Part shown: positions 18,425 to 26,863 of the stretch, piece by piece
Position numbering within the stretch: the first letter of the stretch is position 1
Layout of the letters: each line of letters opens with the position of its first letter
Program-made: the position numbers and the translations under genes
Notes under the pieces: generated by a model
Databases searched by the model: none
What the model was told of the DNA's origin: nothing
The model's input: only the letters and a program-made list of their open reading frames with translations
Assembly: GCA_014381745.1 (NCBI GenBank)
Contig: JACNLA010000028.1
Location: 124,001 to 188,000 of the forward strand
Length of the DNA: 64,000 nucleotides
Source: Actinomycetota bacterium
GTDB taxonomy: Bacteria > Actinomycetota > Acidimicrobiia > Acidimicrobiales > MedAcidi-G1
Direction of reading: 5' to 3'

Positions 18425-19270
18425 TCAGGGCGCCTCGCCTGCTGCCATGCGAGCGTTGATGTCCTCGATCACCGCCAGGAGTTCCAGCGGTTCATCGATC
18501 ACGTAGTGCGCTCCGCTGCTCCACAACTGATTGCGGGTGAACATCAGCCTCTCAGCCAACTCTGTGTCAGAAATCGACTCGGCCTCCTCCATTGAGTTGA
18601 TGTTGAGGTAGTTGCTGTAACGGGCAATTCCGACAGCCCAGCAGCCGGCCTCTACACCTTCACCCACACCCGAACCCGTGTCATCGACCTTGACCACCGA
18701 CTGGATCGGATGAACATCCAGGAGTTCCATATTCCGGTAGACCATGAACGGGCGAGGCCTGGCACCGTGGTCAACGTCGTCACCGGCGACAGCACAGTCA
18801 GGGATGAAGCCCTGCTCTGCAGCGTGCTCAAGGAGCACCTCGACCATCGGCCGGGTAAATCCCGTTGAGACACCGATCCTGATGTCATGTTCACTGCGCA
18901 GACGTTCCGCAAGCTCTGCGACACCGGGCAGGAGCGTCGCATACCGGGGTAGGCACTCAACCTGCATTGGGACGAAGTCAGCGAACATGGCGTCTACGTC
19001 GGACTGATCGGGGTAGCGACCGTGGACCTCATGCCAACGCTCTCGAATGTCCGGCATGTGGGCGAGGGCCTCGATGTGGAGGTCCTTGCGCAGCCCCATC
19101 GGACCGCGAGCTTCAGCCATCGAGATCTGCACGCCCTGTTTGTGGAACACCTCGACGAACACGATCGCAGGGGCGATCACGTACGCATCGACCGTTGTTC
19201 CACTCCAGTCCAGCACCACGCCCCTGAGTCGACCCCGGTAGGTGCCGGTAGCCCGACCGCCTGGGCGCAT
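18425..19270 (-). CDS. phnX: Phosphonoacetaldehyde hydrolase
   Basis: From the ATG at 19270 the protein is 281 residues, near the family length of about 270. It is a HAD-superfamily enzyme with the nucleophile motif VVLDWSGTTVDAY, the cap-domain block ARGPMGLRKDLHIE that carries the Schiff-base lysine, motif II STGF, and the motif III/IV region VVKVDDTGSGVGEG. These together are diagnostic for PhnX, which splits phosphonoacetaldehyde into acetaldehyde and phosphate in 2-aminoethylphosphonate use. The gene starts 13 bases after the hppA stop, so it is probably co-transcribed with the pyrophosphatase. No phnW transaminase is visible in the window. Confidence 0.85.
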   Translation of the reverse strand: MRPGGRATGTYRGRLRGVVLDWSGTTVDAYVIAPAIVFVEVFHKQGVQISMAEARGPMGLRKDLHIEALAHMPDIRERWHEVHGRYPDQSDVDAMFADFVPMQVECLPRYATLLPGVAELAERLRSEHDIRIGVSTGFTRPMVEVLLEHAAEQGFIPDCAVAGDDVDHGARPRPFMVYRNMELLDVHPIQSVVKVDDTGSGVGEGVEAGCWAVGIARYSNYLNINSMEEAESISDTELAERLMFTRNQLWSSGAHYVIDEPLELLAVIEDINARMAAGEAP

Positions 19271-19283
19271 CACTGGTTCAGTC

Positions 19284-21380
19284 CTACCCCACGAATGCCG
19301 AAGCAAAGACGAGGGACACAATCGTCATGACCTTGATGAGAATGTTCATTGCAGGACCGGACGTGTCCTTGAACGGATCTCCGACGGTGTCACCGACGAC
19401 AGCAGCCTTGTGGTTGTCAGAACCCTTTCCGCCCAGAGCACCCGCCTCGATGTACTTCTTGGCGTTGTCCCACGCTCCACCCGCGTTGGCCATGAAGATC
19501 GCCAGGCAGAACCCGGAAACCAGGGCGCCGGCAAGGAACCCGCCGAGTGCGTCAATGTTGATGAAACCGATGACCAGCGGTACGACGACGGCGAGTGCGC
19601 CAGGAACGAGCATCTCCTTGAGGGACGCCTCCGTTGAGATTTCCACGCAGCGGGCCGAGTCAGGGTTGACGCCCGGTTCACCCTCGCGGAGGCCTGGAAT
19701 CTCACGGAACTGCCTCCTGACCTCCTCGATCATCTCCTGTGCAGCACGACCAACAGCATCGATGGTCAGGGCAGCGAAGAGGAAGGGGAGCATCGCTCCG
19801 AGGAACAGCCCCACAAACACGTCAACCTCGCCGATGTTCAGGGAGAGGGTTCCCCCGGCCTGGATGATGGCGAACTCGAAGCTCTTGAAGAGAGCCAGTG
19901 CGGTAAGTGCTGCTGACCCGACGGCGAAGCCCTTCGCCACTGCAGCGGTGGTGTTCCCGAGTGAGTCCAGGGCGTCGGTGACCTCACGCACGCTGGGATC
20001 CAACTCCGCCATTTCGGCGATGCCTCCGGCGTTGTCGGCAATCGGCCCGTAGGCATCCACCGAGACAACGACACCGAGCGTCGCCAGCATTCCGATTGCA
20101 GCTACGGCGATTCCATAGATCCCGCCATCGAGGTTGCCAATCGAGTCAAACGCCATCTCACCGCCCCAATACGCGAGGCCGACTCCGACAGCCAGAAGGG
20201 ACACCGAGGCCGCCACGGAGATCATCCCGGCGGAGATGCCGCCGAGGATCGTGGTTGCGGGGCCCGTCTGGGTCTGCCCTGCGATCTTCTTCACGGGAGC
20301 GAAGTGGTCTGAGGTGTAGTACTCGGCGGTCTTCCCGAGAGCCCACCCGACCACCAGCCCACCAACCACGGCGATTGCGAGGCCGAGAGGGTTATTGAAG
20401 GCAGGATCTGACCCGAAGAGCCAAAAGGCAACCGCGACGGTAGCGACAGCGGTCATCGCCATCGCCGAGTTCGTACCCATGTGCAGGGCCTTGCTGAGAG
20501 CCTTCGTGTCGGTTGAGTCGCCGCCCTTCACGAGGAAGGAGCCCAGGATTGAGGCCAGCATTCCGACGAAGGCGATTGCGATCGGGAAGGAGAGAAGCGA
20601 GATATTGGTCGCGGCCGATGCGTGCTCGGCGCCAAGCCCAAGGGCGAAGGCAACCAGAGAGATTGGTGCAATTATCGAACCGGCGTAGCTCTCGAAGAGA
20701 TCAGCACCCATTCCGGCGACATCGCCGACGTTGTCGCCCACGTTGTCGGCGATGGTGGCAGGGTTCCTGGGGTCATCCTCTGGAATTCCCGCCTCGACCT
20801 TTCCGACCAGGTCAGCGCCTACGTCGGCAGCCTTGGTGTAGATGCCGCCACCGACACGCGAGAACAGGGCGATGGAAGAGGCTCCAAGTCCATAGGCCGT
20901 GACTACCTCGAAGGCATCGTCGACGCCAATGACCAGCACAAAGAGGATGTAGACCAGCATCAGGCCACCAAGGGCCAGACCAGCGACGGAGAACCCCATT
21001 ACCGCACCACCCCGGAAGGCGATCGGAAGGGCCTTTCCGGGCCCCTGCTTGGCCGCCTGGGTCGTTCGTGCATTGGCCATGGTTGCCACCGTCATGCCGA
21101 CGTATCCGGCTGTGGCCGACAGGACCGCACCCAACACATACGTAAGAGAGGCCGTCGGAGCAATCAGGACGGCGATCAGAACCGCCATCACGACCACGAA
21201 GCCAGATACCCAGGTGTATTCCTTTTTGAGGAAGGCCCGGGCACCCTTTTGAATCTCCGTCATCAGGAAGACCATTCGGTCGTCACCGGGATCGGCCGCC
21301 CTCACGGACGTGTAGAAGAAGCCGGCTAGGAACAGGCCCATTACGGACGAGGCTGCGGCGAGATAGGGGATGGCTTCCAA
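19284..21380 (-). CDS. hppA: Membrane-bound ion-pumping pyrophosphatase
   Basis: A 698-residue integral membrane protein with about 16 hydrophobic segments. The pyrophosphate-binding sequence runs through VGADLVGKVEAGIPEDD and NPATIADNVGDNVGDVAGMG, and the second acidic cluster is at VGDTVGDPFKDTSGP. The GNTTAA sequence has Ala at the position where K+-independent enzymes have Lys, so this belongs to the K+-dependent class, which includes both H+ and Na+ pumps. It couples PPi hydrolysis to ion export and would recycle PPi from biosynthesis. The apparent start is TTG at 21380 with no strong ribosome site. phnX follows closely. Confidence 0.93.
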   Translation of the reverse strand: MEAIPYLAAASSVMGLFLAGFFYTSVRAADPGDDRMVFLMTEIQKGARAFLKKEYTWVSGFVVVMAVLIAVLIAPTASLTYVLGAVLSATAGYVGMTVATMANARTTQAAKQGPGKALPIAFRGGAVMGFSVAGLALGGLMLVYILFVLVIGVDDAFEVVTAYGLGASSIALFSRVGGGIYTKAADVGADLVGKVEAGIPEDDPRNPATIADNVGDNVGDVAGMGADLFESYAGSIIAPISLVAFALGLGAEHASAATNISLLSFPIAIAFVGMLASILGSFLVKGGDSTDTKALSKALHMGTNSAMAMTAVATVAVAFWLFGSDPAFNNPLGLAIAVVGGLVVGWALGKTAEYYTSDHFAPVKKIAGQTQTGPATTILGGISAGMISVAASVSLLAVGVGLAYWGGEMAFDSIGNLDGGIYGIAVAAIGMLATLGVVVSVDAYGPIADNAGGIAEMAELDPSVREVTDALDSLGNTTAAVAKGFAVGSAALTALALFKSFEFAIIQAGGTLSLNIGEVDVFVGLFLGAMLPFLFAALTIDAVGRAAQEMIEEVRRQFREIPGLREGEPGVNPDSARCVEISTEASLKEMLVPGALAVVVPLVIGFINIDALGGFLAGALVSGFCLAIFMANAGGAWDNAKKYIEAGALGGKGSDNHKAAVVGDTVGDPFKDTSGPAMNILIKVMTIVSLVFASAFVG

Positions 21381-21594
21381 GGATCAGTCTCCCAGTAATC
21401 GGGTGTGGTGGACGTCTGAAACCGACTCGGTTGAGCGGTCAGTGGTTGCTGTCACCCCTTGATGCCTATCAGCGACACCCCGAGGCCAGAACGGTCGTGA
21501 CGCTAGTGACAAGACAGGGCCGCTTCCAACACCTGAACCGTGACATGTGTCAGCGGTACTGGAAACCTGCTGCCTTGTCGGCAAGCATCGGGCT
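21381..21594. other. Divergent intergenic region between hppA and the cyclo-ligase gene
   Basis: These 214 bases separate the leftward hppA and the rightward folate gene, and must contain the promoters for both units. I could not identify convincing -10/-35 boxes, a riboswitch or a strong inverted repeat. Short antisense frames across it look like noise. Confidence 0.4.
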
Positions 21595-22167
21595 ATGAGC
21601 CCGGACGATAAGCGACAGGAGATGCTGGAACGAAGGTCGACGCTCCCCGAATCCCTCGTTAGGGAATCGAGCAGCACAGTATTGAGCCTGCTGGAGGGTT
21701 TGCCAGAGTTCCGTGAGGCGGAGCTCATCGCCGCGTACGTTGGGATCCGAGGCGAGATCGACCCGTCCGCCCTTGTCGGATCGTGTGGCAAGCGCGTGGC
21801 TCTACCGGTGATCCTGCCGGATGGTGAACTCGAGTTCATGTTGGCAGCCGGACCCATGGCGTCTGGACCATTTGGAACCAGCCAGCCCGAGGGTGGTGAT
21901 GTGGTTCAGGCCGCTGACCTTGACCTTGCCCTTGTTCCTCTGGTGTTGGCCGATGTCAGCGGAAACCGGATCGGACACGGTCGCGGGTACTACGACAGGG
22001 CATTTAGTTCCCGTCTGACTGGTCCGGCACCGCCCGTGCTGGTTGGGCTGGCCCATGGTTTCCAGGTGGTCCCAACTATCGAACCCCGCCCGTGGGACGT
22101 GCGCCTCGACATTGTGCTTACCGACGAGGGCATCCTCCGCCCGGAGCCACCGATAGGCGAGGATTAG
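21595..22167 (+). CDS. 5-formyltetrahydrofolate cyclo-ligase
   Basis: A 190-residue protein from the ATG at 21595 (MSPDDKRQEM). It contains the family blocks IAAYVGIRGEIDP, a central LDLALVPLVLADVSGNRIGHGRGYYDR with the GxGxGYYD ATP/substrate motif, and a C-terminal PRPWDVRLDIVLTDEG. The enzyme converts 5-formyl-THF to 5,10-methenyl-THF with ATP in the cytoplasm. The first MALP-type segment is ALPVILPDGELEF. It is followed three bases later by trkA, with which it is likely co-transcribed. The folate link to the sarcosine oxidase operon is only metabolic, since the two are 13 kb apart. Confidence 0.9.
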   Translation: MSPDDKRQEMLERRSTLPESLVRESSSTVLSLLEGLPEFREAELIAAYVGIRGEIDPSALVGSCGKRVALPVILPDGELEFMLAAGPMASGPFGTSQPEGGDVVQAADLDLALVPLVLADVSGNRIGHGRGYYDRAFSSRLTGPAPPVLVGLAHGFQVVPTIEPRPWDVRLDIVLTDEGILRPEPPIGED

Positions 22168-22170
22168 CCG

Positions 22171-23574
22171 GTGTACATCATCGTTGTGGGTGCCGGCGAG
22201 GTAGGCAGTTATGTCGCGGAGCGCCTGAGTGGCCAGGAACACGACATTGCCCTGATCGAGGTGGACCCGGACAGGTTCAGCCAGATCGACAAGGAACTGG
22301 ACGTTCTCGCCATCCGAGGCAGCGGTACCGACCCCGGCTGTCTGGAACTTGCGGGATTGGACAAGGCGGACCTTCTGGTCGCCGTTACTGCTAACGATGA
22401 GGCCAACCTGCTATCGGCCCTCATGGCCCGGCAGGCCGGTGTGAAGAAGACGATCGTAAGGGTCGAATCAAGACGCCTTCGGCGCCCAGAAGTGCGGGCG
22501 TTGTTCAAGGGAGCAAGCGACCACCTGGTGATCGACCCGGACGAAGAGGTCGCTGAACAGGTTTTGCGGCTCATGGAGTATCCCGGAGCACTGGACGTCG
22601 CCCGAATGGCAGGAGGCGAGGTGGTCGTGATCGGGGCAAGGCTGCCGGCACACGCACCGCTCGTGGGTGTCGCCCTCGGTGCCCTGGGCAAGGAGTTGGA
22701 ACCAGATTGGGACTTCATCGTCGGAACCATCACGCGACACAGGGATGGAGACGACCAGACCGGCGAAGAGACCACCTTCATTCCCCGTGGCAATGAGGTT
22801 CTCATGGAAGGCGACCTCTTGCGGATTGTCTGCAAGAGCCGCGCCCTCAAGGATGTGACCCATCGTCTCGGAATCGACCGCGACATGCCGACCCGTGCGC
22901 TCCTGTTAGGTGGAGGCCGTACGGCCCAGATGCTTGCCGAGGCTCTGATTTCCCGAGGGCTGGACGTGGCGATCATCGAGCTGGACGAACGGCGGGCGAG
23001 CGAGTTGGCCGAGGAGCTGCCGGGGATTCTCGTTTTCAGGGGAGACATCGTCGACGCCGACATGCTCGAAGAGGCGGACGTTGGCGGTCAGGACGTCGTG
23101 ATAGCCCTGACCGGTGAGGACGATTCCAACGTCCTGGCCTGCCTCTATGCCAAGGATGCCGGATCTAGGCGCCACGGGTCCGACGATTCCCTGAAGACGA
23201 TTGCCGTGGTGCACCGTCTGAAGCTTCTGGGGCTCCTCGAGACGCATCAGGTCGGAGCGACCCTCAGCCCCAGAACGGCCACGGCAAACAGCGTGCTCCG
23301 CTTTGTTCGCGGCGACGTTGGGACGGTCGCCGCTGTGGCGACCTACCTACAGGGAGATGTGGAAATCCTCGAATTCGCCGTCTCTGAGTCCTGTTCTTGT
23401 GCGGGAAGCACCGTGGCCGAACTGCACATGCCACACGAGTCCCTGATCGGAGCCATAGTCAGAGATGGCAAGGCTCAGATCGCCCGCGGGCGGAGCACCC
23501 TGCGCGCCCGGGACCATGTAGTGGTCCTCGCCAAACCGGAGTCTGTCGACAGGGTTACCGCCCTGTTCGCCTGA
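22171..23574 (+). CDS. trkA: Trk potassium uptake regulatory protein TrkA
   Basis: A 467-residue cytoplasmic protein from a GTG start. It has the duplicated RCK layout of TrkA: an N-terminal nucleotide-binding domain with VVGAGEVGSYVAERL, a first TrkA-C domain, a second Rossmann domain beginning LLLGGGRTAQMLAEAL near residue 245, and a second TrkA-C domain. RCK domains bind NAD(H) or ATP and gate the TrkH channel. It precedes two trkH-type genes in the same direction (gaps of 22 bases and an overlap), so the unit probably makes a complete Trk system. Confidence 0.93.
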   Translation: MYIIVVGAGEVGSYVAERLSGQEHDIALIEVDPDRFSQIDKELDVLAIRGSGTDPGCLELAGLDKADLLVAVTANDEANLLSALMARQAGVKKTIVRVESRRLRRPEVRALFKGASDHLVIDPDEEVAEQVLRLMEYPGALDVARMAGGEVVVIGARLPAHAPLVGVALGALGKELEPDWDFIVGTITRHRDGDDQTGEETTFIPRGNEVLMEGDLLRIVCKSRALKDVTHRLGIDRDMPTRALLLGGGRTAQMLAEALISRGLDVAIIELDERRASELAEELPGILVFRGDIVDADMLEEADVGGQDVVIALTGEDDSNVLACLYAKDAGSRRHGSDDSLKTIAVVHRLKLLGLLETHQVGATLSPRTATANSVLRFVRGDVGTVAAVATYLQGDVEILEFAVSESCSCAGSTVAELHMPHESLIGAIVRDGKAQIARGRSTLRARDHVVVLAKPESVDRVTALFA

Positions 23575-23596
23575 CCCCCCGGGGCTCGCCGACCCT

Positions 23597-25096
23597 GTGG
23601 CCACCGGTACAACCCGTCGCCCGTGGGCATCGTGGACCGCCACGACCGCCTGGAGTGTTTCTGCATCCCTCCTGCTGGTCGGTGGCCTTGCTGTCCTTGC
23701 GGGCCTGGTTGACCTGATCGATACAGGTGCCGATACACCGACGCTTCTGACAGCCGGGAGCGGCATGTGTATTGCCGGGGTGCTCCTCTACGCCAGGGTC
23801 GAGAGGCCTGACAACACAAGGCCAGCAGACATCCTCGCTGCCACGACGCTGGCGATGACGCTGGCGATTCTCCTAGTTGCCGCCATCTACCTGCTCACGG
23901 GCGCCGCACAGCGCCCTGATGATGCCCTCTTTGAGGCAACTACGGGAATCACAACCACGGCCATGAGCGTCCTGGATCCCGCAATTCTCGGAGACGGAAT
24001 GCGTTTCCTTCGGGCCGGCACCCAGTGGGCCGGCGGGTTTGCCGCTCTGCTGGTCGGAATCGTGATTCTTCCGTTCTTCGGCTTCGGCCGGGAGTTCGCA
24101 GACCGCTCCCGTTCCGGCGGCTACCACCCCCTGGCGCCCGACGAGTGGTCGGCAACAAGAAACATCGCCAAGCTCTACGTTCCCGGAACCATCCTCATCT
24201 GGATCGGATACGCACTGGCGGGCAAGGGGCCCTTTGATGCCCTCCTGCTGGCAATGTCAACTATCTCAACCGGTGGGTTTACCAACAGCCCAGACGAGTT
24301 CGCCGATGCATCCGTCCAGTGGGTGGCGATCCTCGGAATGTTCCTCGCCGGATCAAGCATGGTGACGCTCTGGCACCTGATCGTCGGCAGGGGAGGGCTC
24401 CACCGTCAGACAGGTCTCATGCTGTACCTGGGCATGCACATAGCGGGGGCCCTGCTGCTGATGCTGTGGTCCACTGGCGACGGAATGGACTCCGTCCGCC
24501 AAACCCTGTTCGTCGTAGCCGCCTCGGTCTCGACAACGGGATTCCCGATGCGCATCCCGCACGGCTGGGGTGCCGCTGCTCCCGTTCTCCTCCTGCTGCT
24601 TGTGTCCATCGGCGCCATGAGCGGATCGGCCGGCGGCGGCCTTCAGATACGCCAGCACCGGGCGCTCATGAAGTTGGCCGTGCGCGAGATGGCCCGACAG
24701 CTGCACCCACGGGCAGTGCTGAAGGTCAGGTTGGCCGGCCGTGTCGCAGGCGAGAACACACTCCGCCAGATCGTCGTGCTGCAGTTCCTCTTTGTGGCTG
24801 TGGTCTTCGGCACGGCCTTCTTGGTGGCCATCTTCGGTCTGGATCTCTCGAGTTCCCTGTCGGCCGCTGTCCACGCCACCGCCACAGCCGGACCTGTCCG
24901 GGCTCTCGATGGCTCACTAGTTGATCCCGGAACATGGAGCAGGCCGGTCCGGCTTGCCCTGTTACCGGCAATGATATTTGGACGCCTGTCGATCTATCCG
25001 GCAGTAGTGGCCCTGGCATCACTCCTGAACCTCCTCCGCAGCAAGACGCGGCTCAGACGGCGCTATCGGGCGCGCGTCCATGGCAGGAACCTGTGA
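23597..25096 (+). CDS. TrkH family potassium transporter, divergent paralogue
   Basis: A 499-residue membrane protein with the TrkH fourfold M1-P-M2 repeat. The selectivity loops are visible: P1 TTGITTTAMSVLD, P2 STISTGGFTNS, P3 ASVSTTGFPM and P4 ATATAGPV. P1 has Ala where the usual TTTG loop has Gly; the others keep Gly. QWAGGF and GAMSGSAGGGLQIRQ replace the canonical QWIGGMG and CTGSTSGGVKVMR. These changes suggest altered conductance or a role as partner subunit. The start is GTG at 23597. It overlaps the next trkH gene by four bases (GTGA). Confidence 0.87.
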   Translation: MATGTTRRPWASWTATTAWSVSASLLLVGGLAVLAGLVDLIDTGADTPTLLTAGSGMCIAGVLLYARVERPDNTRPADILAATTLAMTLAILLVAAIYLLTGAAQRPDDALFEATTGITTTAMSVLDPAILGDGMRFLRAGTQWAGGFAALLVGIVILPFFGFGREFADRSRSGGYHPLAPDEWSATRNIAKLYVPGTILIWIGYALAGKGPFDALLLAMSTISTGGFTNSPDEFADASVQWVAILGMFLAGSSMVTLWHLIVGRGGLHRQTGLMLYLGMHIAGALLLMLWSTGDGMDSVRQTLFVVAASVSTTGFPMRIPHGWGAAAPVLLLLLVSIGAMSGSAGGGLQIRQHRALMKLAVREMARQLHPRAVLKVRLAGRVAGENTLRQIVVLQFLFVAVVFGTAFLVAIFGLDLSSSLSAAVHATATAGPVRALDGSLVDPGTWSRPVRLALLPAMIFGRLSIYPAVVALASLLNLLRSKTRLRRRYRARVHGRNL

Positions 25097-26628
25097 GCCG
25101 GCCCCGACCCAGGTGGACGACAACCACCGGACATGTGACGGGGATCGCCCTCTTGTTCGTGGCTGCTGGAATGTTCGCCTCGGCCATCATTGAGGCGGCC
25201 TCCGGAACCGACGGACAGGCCATGATTCTGGCATCGGTGCTGACCGCCCTGCCTGGTGTCACCCTGTGGCTCTGGACCAGGCCAGGTTCCCTCGACAGGG
25301 CGACGGTGTTCACTGCTGTAGCCGGGACGTGGCTTGTGGTGTCGGCCTTCGGCGCTCTTCCCTACCTGCTTGCCGGCACCTTCCAGAGAGGTGAAATCGG
25401 CCCGCTGGAGGTCCTGGCTGATGCCATCTTTGAATCCGTTTCCGGATTCTCCTGCACCGGATCAACCGTGTTCGGCTCACACAACCTGATTGCAGATCAG
25501 GGTCCTGGAATCCTGATCTACCGCCAGTTCACCCAGTGGATCGGCGGAATGGGAATTGTCCTCCTGGTTGTGACGGTCCTGCCTGCTCTGCGGGCAAGCG
25601 GCCTCGGCCTAATCGGTGCTGAAGCCCCTGGCGAGGGAGGCGACCGGCTGGCCCCCCGGATGGCACAGACGGCGCGGCGCTTCTGGTACGTCTATGTAGG
25701 GCTTACAGCCCTGATCACTACGGCCCTACTTGCTGCAGGGATGACACCATTTGATGCCGTGGCACACGCCTTCACGACCGCATCCACCGGCGGATTCTCC
25801 ACCCGGGATTCATCGATTGGTTATTGGGACAGCGTCGCCGTGGAGATGGTGATCATGATCGGGCTGCTTATGGGCGGAGCCAACTTCACCCTGCACTCCC
25901 GTTCCATTTCCTCCCGGCGGCCGGTCCACATGAAAGACGCTGAGTTCCGCAGTTACATCTGGCTCCTCACCGGGGCAACGCTGGTGGTAACCGTCTTGTT
26001 GATGGACGACGGCATGGGCATGACGCGTGCGCTCAGATCAGCAGCGTTCAACGTCGTCACGCTCGGAACCAGCGGCGGCTTTGGCAACGCAACAGGCCCC
26101 GGCAGCAACGGTGACTTCGTGAGATGGGCTGCCGGTCCTCAACTGGTTCTTCTGCTGCTCCTCGTGTCAGGCGGTTGTACGGGCTCAACCTCTGGAGGGG
26201 TGAAGGTCATGCGCCTGACGGTCGGCATCTCCCACGCTCGGAGAACGCTCCGCTCTATCCGACACCCGAGGGCGGTCCTGCCGGTGCGCCACGGAAGCGG
26301 AACGTTGGCCGAGCCGCTCGTAGAGCGCATTGCAGGCTTCATGGTCGTCTACGGGATGCTCGTCGTGTCCGGGACGCTCGTGGTGGCTGCCCTCGGGACC
26401 GATCTCGTCACCGCTCTCGGCGGCGTTATCGGATCGCTCGGCAACATGGGACCTGCCCTCAACAAGGCCGGGCCGACGGCTTCGTTCGTTGATGGATTCA
26501 CCGCTCCAGCCAGAACGGTTCTGGCACTGCTGATGCTCATCGGCAGGCTTGAGTTGTTCCCCATGCTCTTGATGCTGGTAACTCCCTACAGGGCGCTGCA
26601 GGACGGTGTTCGAAGCCCTCACTCCTGA
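25093..26628 (+). CDS. trkH: TrkH family potassium transporter, canonical
   Basis: From the GTG at 25093, which overlaps the stop of the preceding trkH-type gene, the protein has 511 residues. It has all canonical signatures: P1 SGFSCTGSTVF, QWIGGMGIVLLVV, P2 TASTGGFSTRD, P3 GTSGGFGNATG, GGCTGSTSGGVKVMR, and P4 GSLGNMGPALN. All four loops carry the filter glycine. It forms the K+-conducting membrane subunit gated by TrkA. The reading frame extends upstream to 24934 inside the neighbour, but that part is antisense to no known TrkH N-terminus and is not used. Confidence 0.92.
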   Translation: MSRPRPRWTTTTGHVTGIALLFVAAGMFASAIIEAASGTDGQAMILASVLTALPGVTLWLWTRPGSLDRATVFTAVAGTWLVVSAFGALPYLLAGTFQRGEIGPLEVLADAIFESVSGFSCTGSTVFGSHNLIADQGPGILIYRQFTQWIGGMGIVLLVVTVLPALRASGLGLIGAEAPGEGGDRLAPRMAQTARRFWYVYVGLTALITTALLAAGMTPFDAVAHAFTTASTGGFSTRDSSIGYWDSVAVEMVIMIGLLMGGANFTLHSRSISSRRPVHMKDAEFRSYIWLLTGATLVVTVLLMDDGMGMTRALRSAAFNVVTLGTSGGFGNATGPGSNGDFVRWAAGPQLVLLLLLVSGGCTGSTSGGVKVMRLTVGISHARRTLRSIRHPRAVLPVRHGSGTLAEPLVERIAGFMVVYGMLVVSGTLVVAALGTDLVTALGGVIGSLGNMGPALNKAGPTASFVDGFTAPARTVLALLMLIGRLELFPMLLMLVTPYRALQDGVRSPHS

Positions 26629-26863
26629 GCCCACAAGGCCCGCCGGACATGGGCAGGAGGGCCACCTGGGCCTATATTGGGGTCTCAGATCAGGGAGTCA
26701 GGTGCCTTTTGGCCCCGCTCCGCTCCGACTGCCGGGCAATCCGGAGGGGCGCCCCACCGCTGTGGCCGGTTTGATGCTTGACCGGGCAACCGGTACTCCG
26801 GGACTTGTTCACCGGAGGTCCAAAGAGCTCGCTATCCAAGTTTGATCCACGCAGGCAGGAGCC
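26629..26863. other. Leader region upstream of gltB
   Basis: These 235 bases lie between trkH and gltB on the same strand, long for this window, and probably hold the gltBD promoter and 5' leader. A small ACCGG-gcaa-CCGGT inverted repeat at 26781-26794 is too short to call. No recognised riboswitch was seen. A ribosome site (GCAGGAG) stands just before the gltB start. Confidence 0.4.

Noticed and set aside
20622-21329. A 235-residue plus-strand frame inside hppA
   Set aside because: It is complementary to the conserved hppA reading frame and has no recognisable motif.
21384-21857. A 157-residue minus-strand frame across the hppA/cyclo-ligase gap
   Set aside because: It spans the promoter region and the antisense of the cyclo-ligase N-terminus, with no motif or ribosome site.
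22209-23063. A 284-residue minus-strand frame inside trkA
   Set aside because: Ser/Arg/Thr-rich shadow of a gene with clear TrkA motifs.
26781-26794. ACCGG-gcaa-CCGGT inverted repeat before gltB
   Set aside because: Five-base arms in GC-rich DNA are expected by chance, and no terminator T tract or other support is present.
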